DNA of 64,000 nt from Drouetiella sp036703255 (GTDB lineage: Bacteria > Cyanobacteriota > Cyanobacteriia > Elainellales > Elainellaceae), in contig DATNPL010000195.1 of the NCBI GenBank assembly GCA_036703255.1, positions 1 to 64,000 on the forward strand, in the 5' to 3' direction. Shown in pieces: positions 50,313-58,805 of this stretch (the first letter of the stretch is position 1; each line of letters starts with the position of its first letter). The notes under the pieces were generated by a model. That model did no database searches. It was not told the DNA's origin and saw only the letters and a list, made by a program, of their open reading frames with translations. The translations under genes were made by a program, and so were the position numbers.

Positions 50313-51002
50313 CTAGTAAGCCCCTGCCCGCTTGGTCAACAGTACGGCTAAGGTTCTCCAAATGATCGCTAAATCATAGAGAGGAGTCCAGAGAGCCTGA
50401 TACCGGAGGTCAAGATCCACCACATCTTCAAAGTTTTGGATAGCCGATCGCCCGTTGACCTGCCATTCGCCCGTTAGCCCTGGCTTAACGTTAAGCCGCT
50501 GCCAATGGCGGACATCATACTGAATCACCTCATCATGGGTGGGAGGACGGGTTCCCACTAGGCTCATCTCACCCACCAAAACATTCCAAAACTGGGGAAA
50601 TTCATCTAGGCTGGTCTTACGCAGAAACCGCCCCACCCGAGTCACTCTGGGGTCTTGCTTGTTCTTAAAAATCAGCCCCTGCGCCTCATTGGGCACCGAG
50701 GTCTTCAAATCATCCGCATCTTTCACCATCGATCGAAATTTGCGGATAACAATGGGTCGCCCCTGCAAGCCGTAGCGCACCTGCTGGTAAAGAACAGGGC
50801 CGGGGCTATCCAGCTTGATGAGAATCGCCAAAGGGACAAAAAGAATGGCAAAGAAGATCAGTCCTACGATCGCCCCACCGATATCCAGCGTGCGCTTGAT
50901 CAGGCACAGCGTGGAGCGATGGGGTGAATCAAACTGAGGAGATTCAAACTGAGGAAGTTCAGGAAGGTCGAGCGCTGCTGATGAAACCGAGTTGCCATTC
51001 AT
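50313..51002 (-). CDS. Bacterial sugar transferase (polyprenyl-phosphate sugar phosphotransferase)
   Basis: 229 residues from an ATG. One membrane hairpin or helix (about 40-62, IGGAIVGLIFFAILFVPLAI) is preceded by the basic LIKRTLD. The catalytic domain has DSPGPVLYQQVRYGLQGRPI, FRSMVKDAD, KTSLDEFPQFWNVLVGEMSL, VGTRPP and VKPGLTGEWQVNGRS. It starts exopolysaccharide repeat units by moving a sugar-1-phosphate to undecaprenyl phosphate. It is the short monotopic form without the extra N-terminal helices of WbaP/CpsE. A 15-bp near-perfect tandem repeat (50926-50955) gives PQFESPQFDSP at the N-terminus. Confidence 0.93.
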   Translation of the reverse strand: MNGNSVSSAALDLPELPQFESPQFDSPHRSTLCLIKRTLDIGGAIVGLIFFAILFVPLAILIKLDSPGPVLYQQVRYGLQGRPIVIRKFRSMVKDADDLKTSVPNEAQGLIFKNKQDPRVTRVGRFLRKTSLDEFPQFWNVLVGEMSLVGTRPPTHDEVIQYDVRHWQRLNVKPGLTGEWQVNGRSAIQNFEDVVDLDLRYQALWTPLYDLAIIWRTLAVLLTKRAGAY

Positions 51003-51363
51003 TTTGGTAGTGCCCTGGAGAAATATCCACGCTGACTGGATTGCTGCGAAACTTCAGTGTTTCTACTGGCAATATAGGATGGTTTCTCTGGAGACATTGA
51101 CTCAAAAGCTGCCTTTTTGCAGAAACTTCTTATTCCCTCACAGATTCTCTATTTTTGTGAATTTTTCATGAAGTTCTGCCGATGCGTTGCAATATCTATA
51201 TCTTTTACGTTGGTCGACTCTGGAAATAAGTCACTTTAAGACCCTCAGATAAATTTCAAGTAAAGATCAGCCTCCTACTCCAGAAGGAAATACGGATTGT
51301 ATCTGCGGAATACACTGAACTCAATTTGTTTATTTCATCACCTAAAGCCAAAAAGCAAAGGCT

Positions 51364-51377
51364 GTATCTATAGATAC
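51364..51377. promoter_or_regulatory. NtcA-type site GTA-N8-TAC
   Basis: GTATCTATAGATAC is a perfect palindrome and fits the NtcA consensus GTA-N8-TAC, flanked by T and A as in strong sites. No good -10 box lies at the usual 20-24 bp on either side. It is 230 bp before GH57 and 360 bp before the sugar transferase gene. It may be a chance match. Confidence 0.3.
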
Positions 51378-51435
51378 AAATCTGAATATTAGTAGAGACT
51401 TCATTCCCCTATCTGCTGCGGATCGTGGTATTTAC

Positions 51436-51486
51436 GTAAGGATTTTTTGAGGCGTGGGCAAAACCCACGCCTCAAAAAATCCTTAC
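51436..51486. repeat. 23-bp perfect palindrome (repeat family 2, copy 1)
   Basis: Positions 51436-51458 are the reverse complement of 51464-51486 with a 5-nt spacer (CAAAA). The outer stem GTAAGGATTTT resembles the outer stem GCAAGGATTTT of the palindrome at 53174. It lies in a divergent promoter region, so it is not simply a terminator. Confidence 0.6.
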
Positions 51487-51607
51487 CCTATTTAGGACAG
51501 TACCCTGCATTCCTGCTTGCATCTTGTTACTTATTTTTGTTGAACCCCCACAAGCTAGAGGTTAGGTGTAGTGTTGGGATGTAAAAGACGCTTCGGGAGT
51601 GCAAGCC

Positions 51608-53125
51608 ATGTCATTTGCTGCCCAGCCATCTGCTACCCAGCCATCTGCTACCCAGACTGCGATCGCCTCTTCCTTGCCCCAACTGCCCGAAATCATAGAC
51701 AACTTGCCCAACCTTTGCGGCGCTGAAGCGAACGTTCAGGCCATCACCCAGCTTCAGCAGCCAATCTGGCTACCTCACACCAATCTGCAACTGCAAAATA
51801 TCTCAGCGGGATTTGCGATCGCCCTGCACATGCACCAGCCCACCATTCCAGCGGGGGCAAACGGCGAACTGATTGGCAATTTACAACGCATGTTTGAGCA
51901 TCCCAACGAGGGAGACAACCACAATGCGGGAGTCTTTGCCTGGTGCTATTCTCGCATGGCAGATTTTATTCCAGACTTGGTTAGCCAGGGCTGCAACCCG
52001 CGCGTCATGCTGGACTACTCCGGCAATCTGCTGTGGGGGCTGCGGCAGATGGGACGTGGCGACATTTTAGACAACCTGAAGCGCATCACTTGTGAGCAGG
52101 ATTACCAGCCCTATGTAGAGTGGCTCGGCACCCTGTGGAGCCATGCCGTCGTGCCCTCTACACCCATTCCCGACATCAAGCTACATATTCAAGCCTGGCA
52201 GCATCAGTTTGCCGCTGTCTTTGGCTGGGAAGCCCTGGCGCGCGTCAAAGGCTTTTCCCCGCCAGAAATGCATCTGCCCAACCATCCTGATACGCTCTAC
52301 GAATTGATCAAAGCGCTGAAAGGCTGTGGCTACCGTTGGCTGCTGGTGCAGGAGCATTCCGTAGAAAGCCTGAACGGACATCCTTTGGGCTTTAAGCATG
52401 TGCCGCATCGGTTGGTGGCGCGCAATTCTGCGGGTGACGTTGTGAGCATGACGGCCTTGATCAAGACTCAGGGATCAGATACCAAGCTTGTCGGACAAAT
52501 GCAGCCCTACTATGAGGCCAAGACGCTTTCGCCTGTACAAATTGATGGGGTGATGATCCCGCCGCTGGTGTCGCAGATTAGCGATGGCGAAAATGGCGGC
52601 GTCATGATGAATGAGTTTCCCTCTGCCTTTAAACAAGCCTGGGAAGACGCCAAGCAGGGCAAAACCGTGGGCTTTACAGGCAGCGAGTATCTAGAGCTAA
52701 TTGAAGCAGCAGGCTGTAATTTAGAAAATTTACCGACCTGTCAGGCGATCGGCCAGCATCAGATTTGGGAGCGCATTGACACCTGCACACCTGAGAATGT
52801 GACGCGAGCGATTCAGGAAATCCAGGCAGAGCATCCTAACTTTCATATGGATGGTGCCTCTTGGACGAGCGATCTGAGCTGGGTTAGGGGCTACGAAAAT
52901 GTTTTGACGCCGATGAATCAATTGAGCGCTCAATTTCATGAGGCGATCGATCCCCTCATACAGTCTGATCCGGCAATGGCTCAGCAGCCACGCTATCGCA
53001 ATGCGCTCTTGCACAACCTGCTGCTGCAAACAAGCTGCTTCCGCTATTGGGGGCAGGGTGCCTGGACAGACTATGCCCGCGAGATCGCTAGACGCGGCGA
53101 GGAAATTTTGCGCGCTGAGTTCTAG
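51608..53125 (+). CDS. Glycoside hydrolase family 57 protein
   Basis: About 505 residues from the ATG at 51608 (a GTG lies 9 bp upstream). The GH57 start motif is ISAGFAIALHMHQPTIPAGA (about 67-86), with the HMHQP signature. Conserved blocks DYSGNLLWGLRQMG, FSPPEMHLPN, WLLVQEHSVES and ENGGVMMNEFPSAFK follow; the C-terminal part is helical. GH57 members include alpha-amylase-like, 4-alpha-glucanotransferase and branching enzymes, so a role in glycogen or another alpha-glucan is likely, but the exact activity is open. A 15-bp perfect tandem duplication (51621-51650) repeats PSATQ near the N-terminus. Confidence 0.88.
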   Translation: MSFAAQPSATQPSATQTAIASSLPQLPEIIDNLPNLCGAEANVQAITQLQQPIWLPHTNLQLQNISAGFAIALHMHQPTIPAGANGELIGNLQRMFEHPNEGDNHNAGVFAWCYSRMADFIPDLVSQGCNPRVMLDYSGNLLWGLRQMGRGDILDNLKRITCEQDYQPYVEWLGTLWSHAVVPSTPIPDIKLHIQAWQHQFAAVFGWEALARVKGFSPPEMHLPNHPDTLYELIKALKGCGYRWLLVQEHSVESLNGHPLGFKHVPHRLVARNSAGDVVSMTALIKTQGSDTKLVGQMQPYYEAKTLSPVQIDGVMIPPLVSQISDGENGGVMMNEFPSAFKQAWEDAKQGKTVGFTGSEYLELIEAAGCNLENLPTCQAIGQHQIWERIDTCTPENVTRAIQEIQAEHPNFHMDGASWTSDLSWVRGYENVLTPMNQLSAQFHEAIDPLIQSDPAMAQQPRYRNALLHNLLLQTSCFRYWGQGAWTDYAREIARRGEEILRAEF

Positions 53126-53173
53126 CCGTTTGCCTTGGCTGAAACTTGGGGGCTGAAACTTGGGTGGAAGTCT

Positions 53174-53224
53174 GCAAGGATTTTGTGTGGCATGGTCTTG
53201 GCTCGTGTCACACAAAATCCTTGC
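53174..53224. repeat. Long palindrome upstream of tRNA-Gln (repeat family 2, copy 2)
   Basis: GCAAGGATTTTGTGTG (53174-53189) pairs perfectly with CACACAAAATCCTTGC (53209-53224); inner bases extend it to about 21 bp with two G-U type pairs. The outer stem resembles the palindrome at 51436. A 14-bp tandem duplication (GGCTGAAACTTGGG, 53137-53164) lies just before. It may terminate the GH57 transcript. Confidence 0.6.
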
Positions 53225-53307
53225 CGTTCTGGGACTACCAAAATTTTGTAGGAGCCAGTTGACACTCTGCCTAGAGAGACTGTTAAGATAGGGGAGGTGA
53301 AAACCGT

Positions 53308-53379
53308 TGGGGCGTCGCCAAGTGGTAAGGCAGCGGGTTTTGGTCTCGCCATTCCTAGGTTCGAATCCTAGCGCCCCAG
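53308..53379 (+). tRNA. trnQ: tRNA-Gln (anticodon TTG)
   Basis: 72 nt with a full cloverleaf. The acceptor stem is TGGGGCG/CGCCCCA, the discriminator base is G79, the D arm is GCC-AAGTGGTAA-GGC, and the T arm is CTAGG-TTCGAAT-CCTAG. The anticodon arm GCGGG-TTTTGGT-CTCGC gives anticodon TTG, which reads CAA and CAG. CCA is not encoded. A weak hairpin with CCACC/GGTGG (53411-53425) then TTTT follows as a possible terminator. Confidence 0.96.
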
Positions 53380-53548
53380 TTCTACAAAGTCAGCTAGACA
53401 GTTCAATAAACCACCAGTTTGGTGGATTGTTTTGACTCAAGGCGAGTCTGCTTCAAAGCCTTAAAAGTAAAGGTGTTTCTGTAGCCTGTCCCATTGCCGC
53501 AAAAACACCCTCAGTGTAAATCAAGCCAAGCCTCAAGCCTATAGAAGC

Positions 53549-55861
53549 TTAGGACTTTTCTTGATCAACTTGCTCTGCTTGGCTAACGCGGTGCAGCTTA
53601 ATGACATCACTCATTTTGCGGATCTGCGTGAACGTGCGCTCTAGCTGGGCATGATCGAGAATGTCGATGCCTAAGCTAATGGTTGCCGTTTGCCCTGGGA
53701 AAGTCTTAACTTGAGCGCTGCGCACGTTAATGTTGTAGTCGCTCAGCCGAGACAAAATATCTTTGAGCACGCCAACGCGATCGATCACCTCGATTTGCAC
53801 CTGTACAGGATAGGTTTGAGGACGGCTGCTGTTTCTAGAATCGTTCCAGCTGACTGGAATCAGGCGATCGCCCGGAATGCTGTCGGTGTTGTGGCATCCC
53901 TGCCGATGGATTGAAATGCCTCGGCTGCCCAACGTCACCACCCCAATAATGGCTTCACCTGGAACGGGGTTACAGCATCCAGCCAAGCTATAGAGCAGTC
54001 CCTCGACTCCGGCAATGGGCGAATCTTTGGCGCGGGTAGAAACCGGGCTAGCAGCCACAGAGTGGGAAGGCAGCAGCAGCATTTCCTGCTCATGGGTGGC
54101 AGCAGGAGCGATCGGCTGTTTGGCTTTGACGGCTTCCCGAATGCGGTTGACTACCAGATTCAAGGTGATCTCGCCGTAGCCCAGCGCCGCGATTAGATCG
54201 TCGGGAGAGGCATAGTTACAGCGTTCGGCTACCATTTGCATCGGGTCGGACTTGAGCAGCGCATCTAGGCCGCTCTTGCCCAGCTCTTTTTCCAACAGTT
54301 CTCGACCCCGCAGCATGTTGTCATCTCGGTTCGATCGCTTATACCATTGTCGAATCCGGTTTCGAGCGCCCGTTGTGACTGCAAAATTGAGCCAGTCCAG
54401 GCTAGGATGCGCATTCTTCTGCGTAATGATTTCCACAATATCGCCATTTTTGAGGCAGGTATCTAGCGTGACCATGCGCTCATTTACCCTAGCTCCGGCA
54501 CAGTGGTTGCCCACCTCCGTATGAATGCGATAGGCAAAATCTACTGGAGTTGCCCCCTGGTTCAGCGCTACCACATCACCCCCCGGCGTAAACACATAGA
54601 CATCATCGGCAAATAGATTGTCCTTGACGTTTTCCAGATACTCCTGAGCATCTTTTAGGTCACTTTGCCACTCCAGCAGCTGCCGCAGCCAGGTAAATTT
54701 TTCGTCATCTGTAGAAAGCTTGGCACTAGAGTGACCGGACTCCTTGTATTTCCAATGGGCAGCAATGCCATATTCGGCAATGTGATGCATTTCCAGCGTG
54801 CGGATCTGGACTTCGATCGGTCTGCCTGTCGTGCCAATCACAACCGTATGCAGCGACTGGTAGCGGTTGGGCTTGGGCAAACCAATGTAGTCTTTAAAGC
54901 GACCTGGAATCGGGCGAAACGCATCATGGACGACGGCTAGCGCCCGATAACATTCATCATTGGTTTGAACAATGACGCGAATGGCCGCGATATCATAAAT
55001 TTCCTGAAACTGCTTTTGCTGCCGCTGCATCTTGTGATAGATGCCGTAGAGATGCTTGGGACGGCCACTAATTTCTGAGCAGTGAATACCAAGCTGCTGG
55101 AGGCGATCGCGCAGGGTTTCGGCCACCTGCTCTAACCGGGTTTCGCGATCGATGCGCTTATCGGCAACCAGCTCCTGCATTTCCCGGTAGGCTTCCGGCT
55201 CTAGATACTTGAAGGCAATGTCTTCAAGTTCCCACTTAAAGCGACCGATGCCCAACCGATTGGCTAAAGGCGCAAAAATTTCACGGGTTTCTAGAGCAAT
55301 GCGACGGCGCTTGTCATCCGGCAGATGCTCCAGGGTGCGCATGTTGTGCAGGCGATCGGCTAGCTTGACAACAATCACCCGGATATCCTGCGCCATTGCC
55401 AAAAACATGCGGCGAAAGTTCTCGGCTTGTCGCTCAGTTTTGCTGGAAAAGTTGAATTTAGACAGCTTGGTAACGCCCTCAACCAGCAGCCTCACCTCTA
55501 CGCCAAAGCGACTCTCAATTTCTTCGCCCGTAACGTCTGTATCTTCAATAATGTCGTGCAAAAAGCCTGCCGCAATCATGGCTCCGCTCCCGCCCAGGTC
55601 GCGCAATAGCCCCGCAACCGCCACCGGATGAGCAATGTAGGGTTCTCCAGAAGCGCGATATTGTCCTTGATGCAAACAATAGGCAAATTCAAAAGCCTTA
55701 CAGAGCAGCGTTGCCTCTGCCGAAATGGGACTCCCATCGCAAGTCAGAGGCGATCGCTGCTCAATGATGCACCCCTGAAGCCACTCAGGCAGGGTAATGT
55801 CTGTAGGAATATCTGCTGCTAGGTTCATGCTATCGAGGTCAGATCGAGTGCTGCTGATCAT
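53549..55861 (-). CDS. spoT: Bifunctional (p)ppGpp synthetase/hydrolase (RelA/SpoT)
   Basis: 770 residues from an ATG (another ATG at residue 12). The N-terminal HD hydrolase has YIAHPVAVAGLLRDLGGSGA, FLHDIIEDTD and VKLADRLHNMRTLEHL. The synthetase domain has EISGRPKHLYGIYHKMQRQQ and GRFKDYIGLPKPNRYQSLHT with EVQIRT. TGS has DDVYVFTPGGDVVALNQGAT, the zinc/helical region has LAGCCNPVPGEAIIGVVT, and the C-terminal ACT domain has QIEVIDRVGVLKDILSRLSD. Both catalytic halves look intact, so it should make and break the stringent-response alarmone. It is the usual single long RSH of cyanobacteria. Confidence 0.95.
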   Translation of the reverse strand: MISSTRSDLDSMNLAADIPTDITLPEWLQGCIIEQRSPLTCDGSPISAEATLLCKAFEFAYCLHQGQYRASGEPYIAHPVAVAGLLRDLGGSGAMIAAGFLHDIIEDTDVTGEEIESRFGVEVRLLVEGVTKLSKFNFSSKTERQAENFRRMFLAMAQDIRVIVVKLADRLHNMRTLEHLPDDKRRRIALETREIFAPLANRLGIGRFKWELEDIAFKYLEPEAYREMQELVADKRIDRETRLEQVAETLRDRLQQLGIHCSEISGRPKHLYGIYHKMQRQQKQFQEIYDIAAIRVIVQTNDECYRALAVVHDAFRPIPGRFKDYIGLPKPNRYQSLHTVVIGTTGRPIEVQIRTLEMHHIAEYGIAAHWKYKESGHSSAKLSTDDEKFTWLRQLLEWQSDLKDAQEYLENVKDNLFADDVYVFTPGGDVVALNQGATPVDFAYRIHTEVGNHCAGARVNERMVTLDTCLKNGDIVEIITQKNAHPSLDWLNFAVTTGARNRIRQWYKRSNRDDNMLRGRELLEKELGKSGLDALLKSDPMQMVAERCNYASPDDLIAALGYGEITLNLVVNRIREAVKAKQPIAPAATHEQEMLLLPSHSVAASPVSTRAKDSPIAGVEGLLYSLAGCCNPVPGEAIIGVVTLGSRGISIHRQGCHNTDSIPGDRLIPVSWNDSRNSSRPQTYPVQVQIEVIDRVGVLKDILSRLSDYNINVRSAQVKTFPGQTATISLGIDILDHAQLERTFTQIRKMSDVIKLHRVSQAEQVDQEKS

Positions 55862-56487
55862 TGGCGAAAAGGGCTAAGGGATAGATTTTGCTGATTTTAC
55901 GGTATGCAGATCACGCGGATCACAAAATTGTCATTCACAAGGGCTTTGAGTTCTCGAGGGCTTTGAATGCTCCCCTGAGTGGGAATCGAAGCCAAAATGT
56001 TGAGTTACAAGGCTGAGCGCATTTAGCGATACCTGATCACTCCATAACACTTCTAATGCTTTAGAAGCGGGGAGTAATTTCAAATTTGGCTAGCTTTATG
56101 TTTTGCTAAGCCACCTATTAACTTTCGCTATAAATTAAAGATAGATAAGCTGCCGAAGCTCGATCGCGATCGCTTAGGAATGGGGCAAACCCTCTACAGG
56201 GCTTAGAAAAGAGCTTAGAAGAATCTAGGGATTTCAGCGAGGTCTGAGTGGGAATATCTGAGACAATTATTTTCGTATTATAGAGATCTGTTGCGATGTG
56301 TTACGCACAACCTGCTTAATCTAGAGAAAACTAAAGGATAATCTTTAGATAATTTTTGGTTTTTGTTTTTAATTATAGGGAGCCGTACAAAACTAAGTTG
56401 CCCCGTTTTGTGAGCGTTAGCCTCAAGCTGTACGGTGCCAAAATGAGCGCTTAATGTTCAGATGGTCAGAGTCTACCACTAGAGTCC
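55862..56487. other. 626-bp intergenic region with possible bistable RNA element
   Basis: AT-rich and without a gene. Near its end, CCGTACA (56383-56389) can pair with TGTACGG (56429-56435), while the overlapping ACAAAAC (56387-56393) can instead pair with GTTTTGT (56405-56411). The element lies just upstream of the small gene at 56488. I see no known RNA family. Confidence 0.35.
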
Positions 56488-56859
56488 ATGCTGCCAGAAC
56501 CTTATCGTCAGCTTTACCAGAACTTTCAGCGCCTGCTCTATCAGTTGCAAACACAGTTAGCTCAAGGCGATCGCTCTCTTCTCCAGGCCGATCTTGCCGC
56601 AGCTCAAAGCTATTTTCAGTCTCAAATCCTGGCAATTAATTTAGAGGAGCTTGAACCAGAGGGACTTGAAGCTGCCGTCGCTGCCAAAACACAGTCCTTT
56701 CAGGTCGAGATCAACAAGCAGATGCGCCTCCTCAAAACCGACCTGATGTTTTTGCAGACTGCCCGTTTGACCATTACCCAAAGCCAAAGACAGCAGCAAA
56801 TGGGCGATCGCATCGTTCTGCTGCTGCGATATTGTGAAGCGGTGCTGGGCGAAACCTAA
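56488..56859 (+). CDS. Small helical protein, PatD-like
   Basis: 123 residues from an ATG. It is all-helical and soluble: LPEPYRQLYQNFQRLLYQLQ at the start, INKQMRLLKTDLMFLQTARL around 78-97, and DRIVLLLRYCEAVLGE at the end. The segment QMRLLKTDLMFLQTAR with a C-terminal LLRYCEAVL recalls the family annotated as heterocyst frequency control protein PatD, which is also found in non-heterocystous cyanobacteria. The match is from memory and only moderate. A hairpin with arms at 56877-56884 and 56895-56902 separates it from the convergent peptidase gene. Confidence 0.5.
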   Translation: MLPEPYRQLYQNFQRLLYQLQTQLAQGDRSLLQADLAAAQSYFQSQILAINLEELEPEGLEAAVAAKTQSFQVEINKQMRLLKTDLMFLQTARLTITQSQRQQQMGDRIVLLLRYCEAVLGET

Positions 56860-56876
56860 ACGGCTAAACAAAAAAC

Positions 56877-56902
56877 AGATCCTGCCTTTAAGGTCAGGAT
56901 CT
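56877..56902 (-). terminator. Terminator between convergent genes
   Basis: AGATCCTG (56877-56884) pairs with CAGGATCT (56895-56902), with CC/GG continuing inward. In minus-strand reading a GTTTTTTG run follows, so it mainly terminates the M23 peptidase gene. Confidence 0.75.
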
Positions 56903-56927
56903 ATTTGCGGGTTATGAATTTGCCAAT

Positions 56928-58199
56928 CTAGCGCGTGATCTGCAAATCAGGGCGGATGCCGCTAGACTCCTGGGGGCGAGGCAACGGATTAGCGCTAACG
57001 ACGCCATTAGGAATTGTTTTTTTGGCTTCCACCATTTCTAGCGCCTTTTTAAGACTCTTCCAGCCAATCGAGGCAAACAGCGAGTCGGCTTTTTGCTCAC
57101 CCGGCTTAATGCCCTTGATGAACTGCGCCAGAGAATACTCTAGAGCCTGACCTGGATCAACCATCGTCCAGCCTTGGGGCGTGAGTTTGTGAAACTCAAA
57201 GTGCAAATGAGGGCCTGTAGAATATCCTGTACTGCCCACCCGACCAATCACTTCACCCTGCTTCACCATATCTCCAGGCTTGACAAAAGCCTCGGACAAG
57301 TGGGCGTACAGGCTTTCTTGCGTATCTTTGTTGTGGCGCAGAACGACGGCCAGCCCATAACCCCCCATGAGATCGGCAATTTGCACCTTCCCGTCAAACA
57401 CCGCCATCACCGGAGTGCCCTGGGGTGCGCCCAAATCTGTGCCCGAATGGAAGCGGCTCTCACCTGCGATCGGATGGATTCGCCAGCCAAACGCAGAGGT
57501 GATAGCAGCCGGGATCGTTAGCGGAAACTGAAGGCTAATATTGCCATTGCTAATCTGAGCGGGCGGACGCACCGTTAGATTGTAGAAGTCTTGCACCGAA
57601 GGTAGCGCCACGGCGGTATTGTAGGTGCCGCTATAGCCGCTACCAGAGCCACCTGCTCCGCTAAACTCCACAGAGTCAGCGGCGAGAGAGGGCGCTAGGG
57701 GACAAATGCTATTGGGCACACCCTGTCCCGAAGGCAGGACGGCCTGACATCCGGTAGAGCGCTCAGACAAAATCACATCTGGGCTGGTCGCGCCTAGCGA
57801 GTAGGGCGTCGGATCGATGTAATCGCCATTGGGTTGACCAAAAGCAGCTTTAGCATCGTTTTCTAGGTCAGGAGAGAGCAAATCAGTCGAAACGGACGGC
57901 TCCTCAGCAGCGGAACTGCCGATCGCTTCTTCCGGCTCTCCAACAGGAGCGATCGCCTCAGGTTCGGTCAACATCTCAGAGGGTGTGGCGGATGGAGATG
58001 TGGGCAAAGGCGCTACGAGATCATCTACAAATAAATCTTGGGCGCTGGGAACGGCTGAGCTATCGACTGAGGAGGAAGGCGTTTGGGCATAACCTGTACC
58101 TGCGCTGAGCAGGCTAAGACCACTTAACCCCAGACTGAGCAGTAGGGAACGCTGGCTCAAGAAGCCTTGAAACACCCGGTTTGAATCACGTTTAGTCAT
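56928..58199 (-). CDS. Exported M23 (LytM-type) metallopeptidase
   Basis: About 423 residues from the ATG at 58199, chosen because AAGGA lies 8 nt before it (an upstream ATG at 58223 would add eight residues). A signal sequence (RSLLLSLGLSGLSLLSAGTG-YAQ) is followed by about 190 residues of Ser/Pro/Ala-rich linker. The peptidase core (about 225-345) has ITSAFGWRIHPIAGESRFHS with HSGTDLG and GPHLHFEFH, giving the zinc ligands His, Asp and His plus the catalytic His. Such enzymes cut peptidoglycan cross-links or activate amidases in the periplasm. Neither neighbour is functionally linked. Confidence 0.93.
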   Translation of the reverse strand: MTKRDSNRVFQGFLSQRSLLLSLGLSGLSLLSAGTGYAQTPSSSVDSSAVPSAQDLFVDDLVAPLPTSPSATPSEMLTEPEAIAPVGEPEEAIGSSAAEEPSVSTDLLSPDLENDAKAAFGQPNGDYIDPTPYSLGATSPDVILSERSTGCQAVLPSGQGVPNSICPLAPSLAADSVEFSGAGGSGSGYSGTYNTAVALPSVQDFYNLTVRPPAQISNGNISLQFPLTIPAAITSAFGWRIHPIAGESRFHSGTDLGAPQGTPVMAVFDGKVQIADLMGGYGLAVVLRHNKDTQESLYAHLSEAFVKPGDMVKQGEVIGRVGSTGYSTGPHLHFEFHKLTPQGWTMVDPGQALEYSLAQFIKGIKPGEQKADSLFASIGWKSLKKALEMVEAKKTIPNGVVSANPLPRPQESSGIRPDLQITR

Positions 58200-58805
58200 C
58201 ACTATGTCCTTAGCAGGCTGCATTCAAGCTGAAATTAAGCGGGGCAAAGGGGCTAAATCACAACCCAAGACATCATAATCTGGATTTTGACGACATTGGG
58301 AGAGACTCCCTCATCCGATCGGGGGATTTTCTCAAAGAGTTGAGTATTTATAGTCGTCAATTTATCTATCAAAGTTCCGATCTTTCTCAGATTTTTAGTA
58401 AAAATCTGCAAATTTTTCCGGTCAGAGCGATCGCACCCCAGAATAAGTATAGATTTACCCTGCTGTATTGTGGATATCGCTGATGCTGGATGGAATTTTG
58501 ACACTGCTCCACCATAGCGCAAACAAATGGAACCGTCTGCCCACTCTGCTCTGGGGGAGTTCCAAAAAACCCACTCAGTTCGTTGCTGCCGATAGATTGC
58601 AATAAATTTCACGAGGGCGCTTCTGGCCTTCACAACCTCCATCAATGAACTTAGGATCGTGGATTAAATAACACCGGAACCTTAAGCGTAAGGGTTTAGC
58701 ATTCGGGCAACCCTCTTTGCTACGACCCAGGGCACCTCTGCCGAATGCCAAACCCCTACAGGTATATCGGTTTTATTTCGTTCTCGTTCCTTAGCGTACA
58801 CATCC
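58200..58805. other. 606-bp intergenic region
   Basis: Between the GT2-GT4 gene (upstream on minus) and the M23 gene. It contains a long interrupted hairpin at 58692-58755. Two overlapping minus frames (58253-58645 and 58387-58602) have no familiar sequence and are not called. The M23 promoter must lie near 58210-58400. Confidence 0.4.
58692..58755 (-). terminator. Hairpin downstream of the GT2-GT4 gene
   Basis: GGGTTTAGCATTCGG (58692-58706) pairs with CCGAATGCCAAACCC (58741-58755), with one mismatch and a 34-nt loop. It begins 51 bp after the stop. No U-run follows, so it may protect the mRNA 3' end rather than terminate. Confidence 0.5.

Larger units (their letters stand above)
51003..51607. 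other. 605-bp divergent intergenic region
   Basis: It separates the priming sugar transferase and the GH57 gene. It contains a perfect NtcA-type palindrome at 51364-51377 and a 23-bp palindrome at 51436-51486. AT-rich stretches at 51100-51350 could hold the sugar transferase promoter. No gene is seen. Confidence 0.5.

Noticed and set aside
58253..58645. 130-codon open frame upstream of the M23 gene
   Set aside because: A second frame overlaps it on the same strand, the composition is not protein-like, and it lacks a ribosome-binding site; the region is more likely regulatory.
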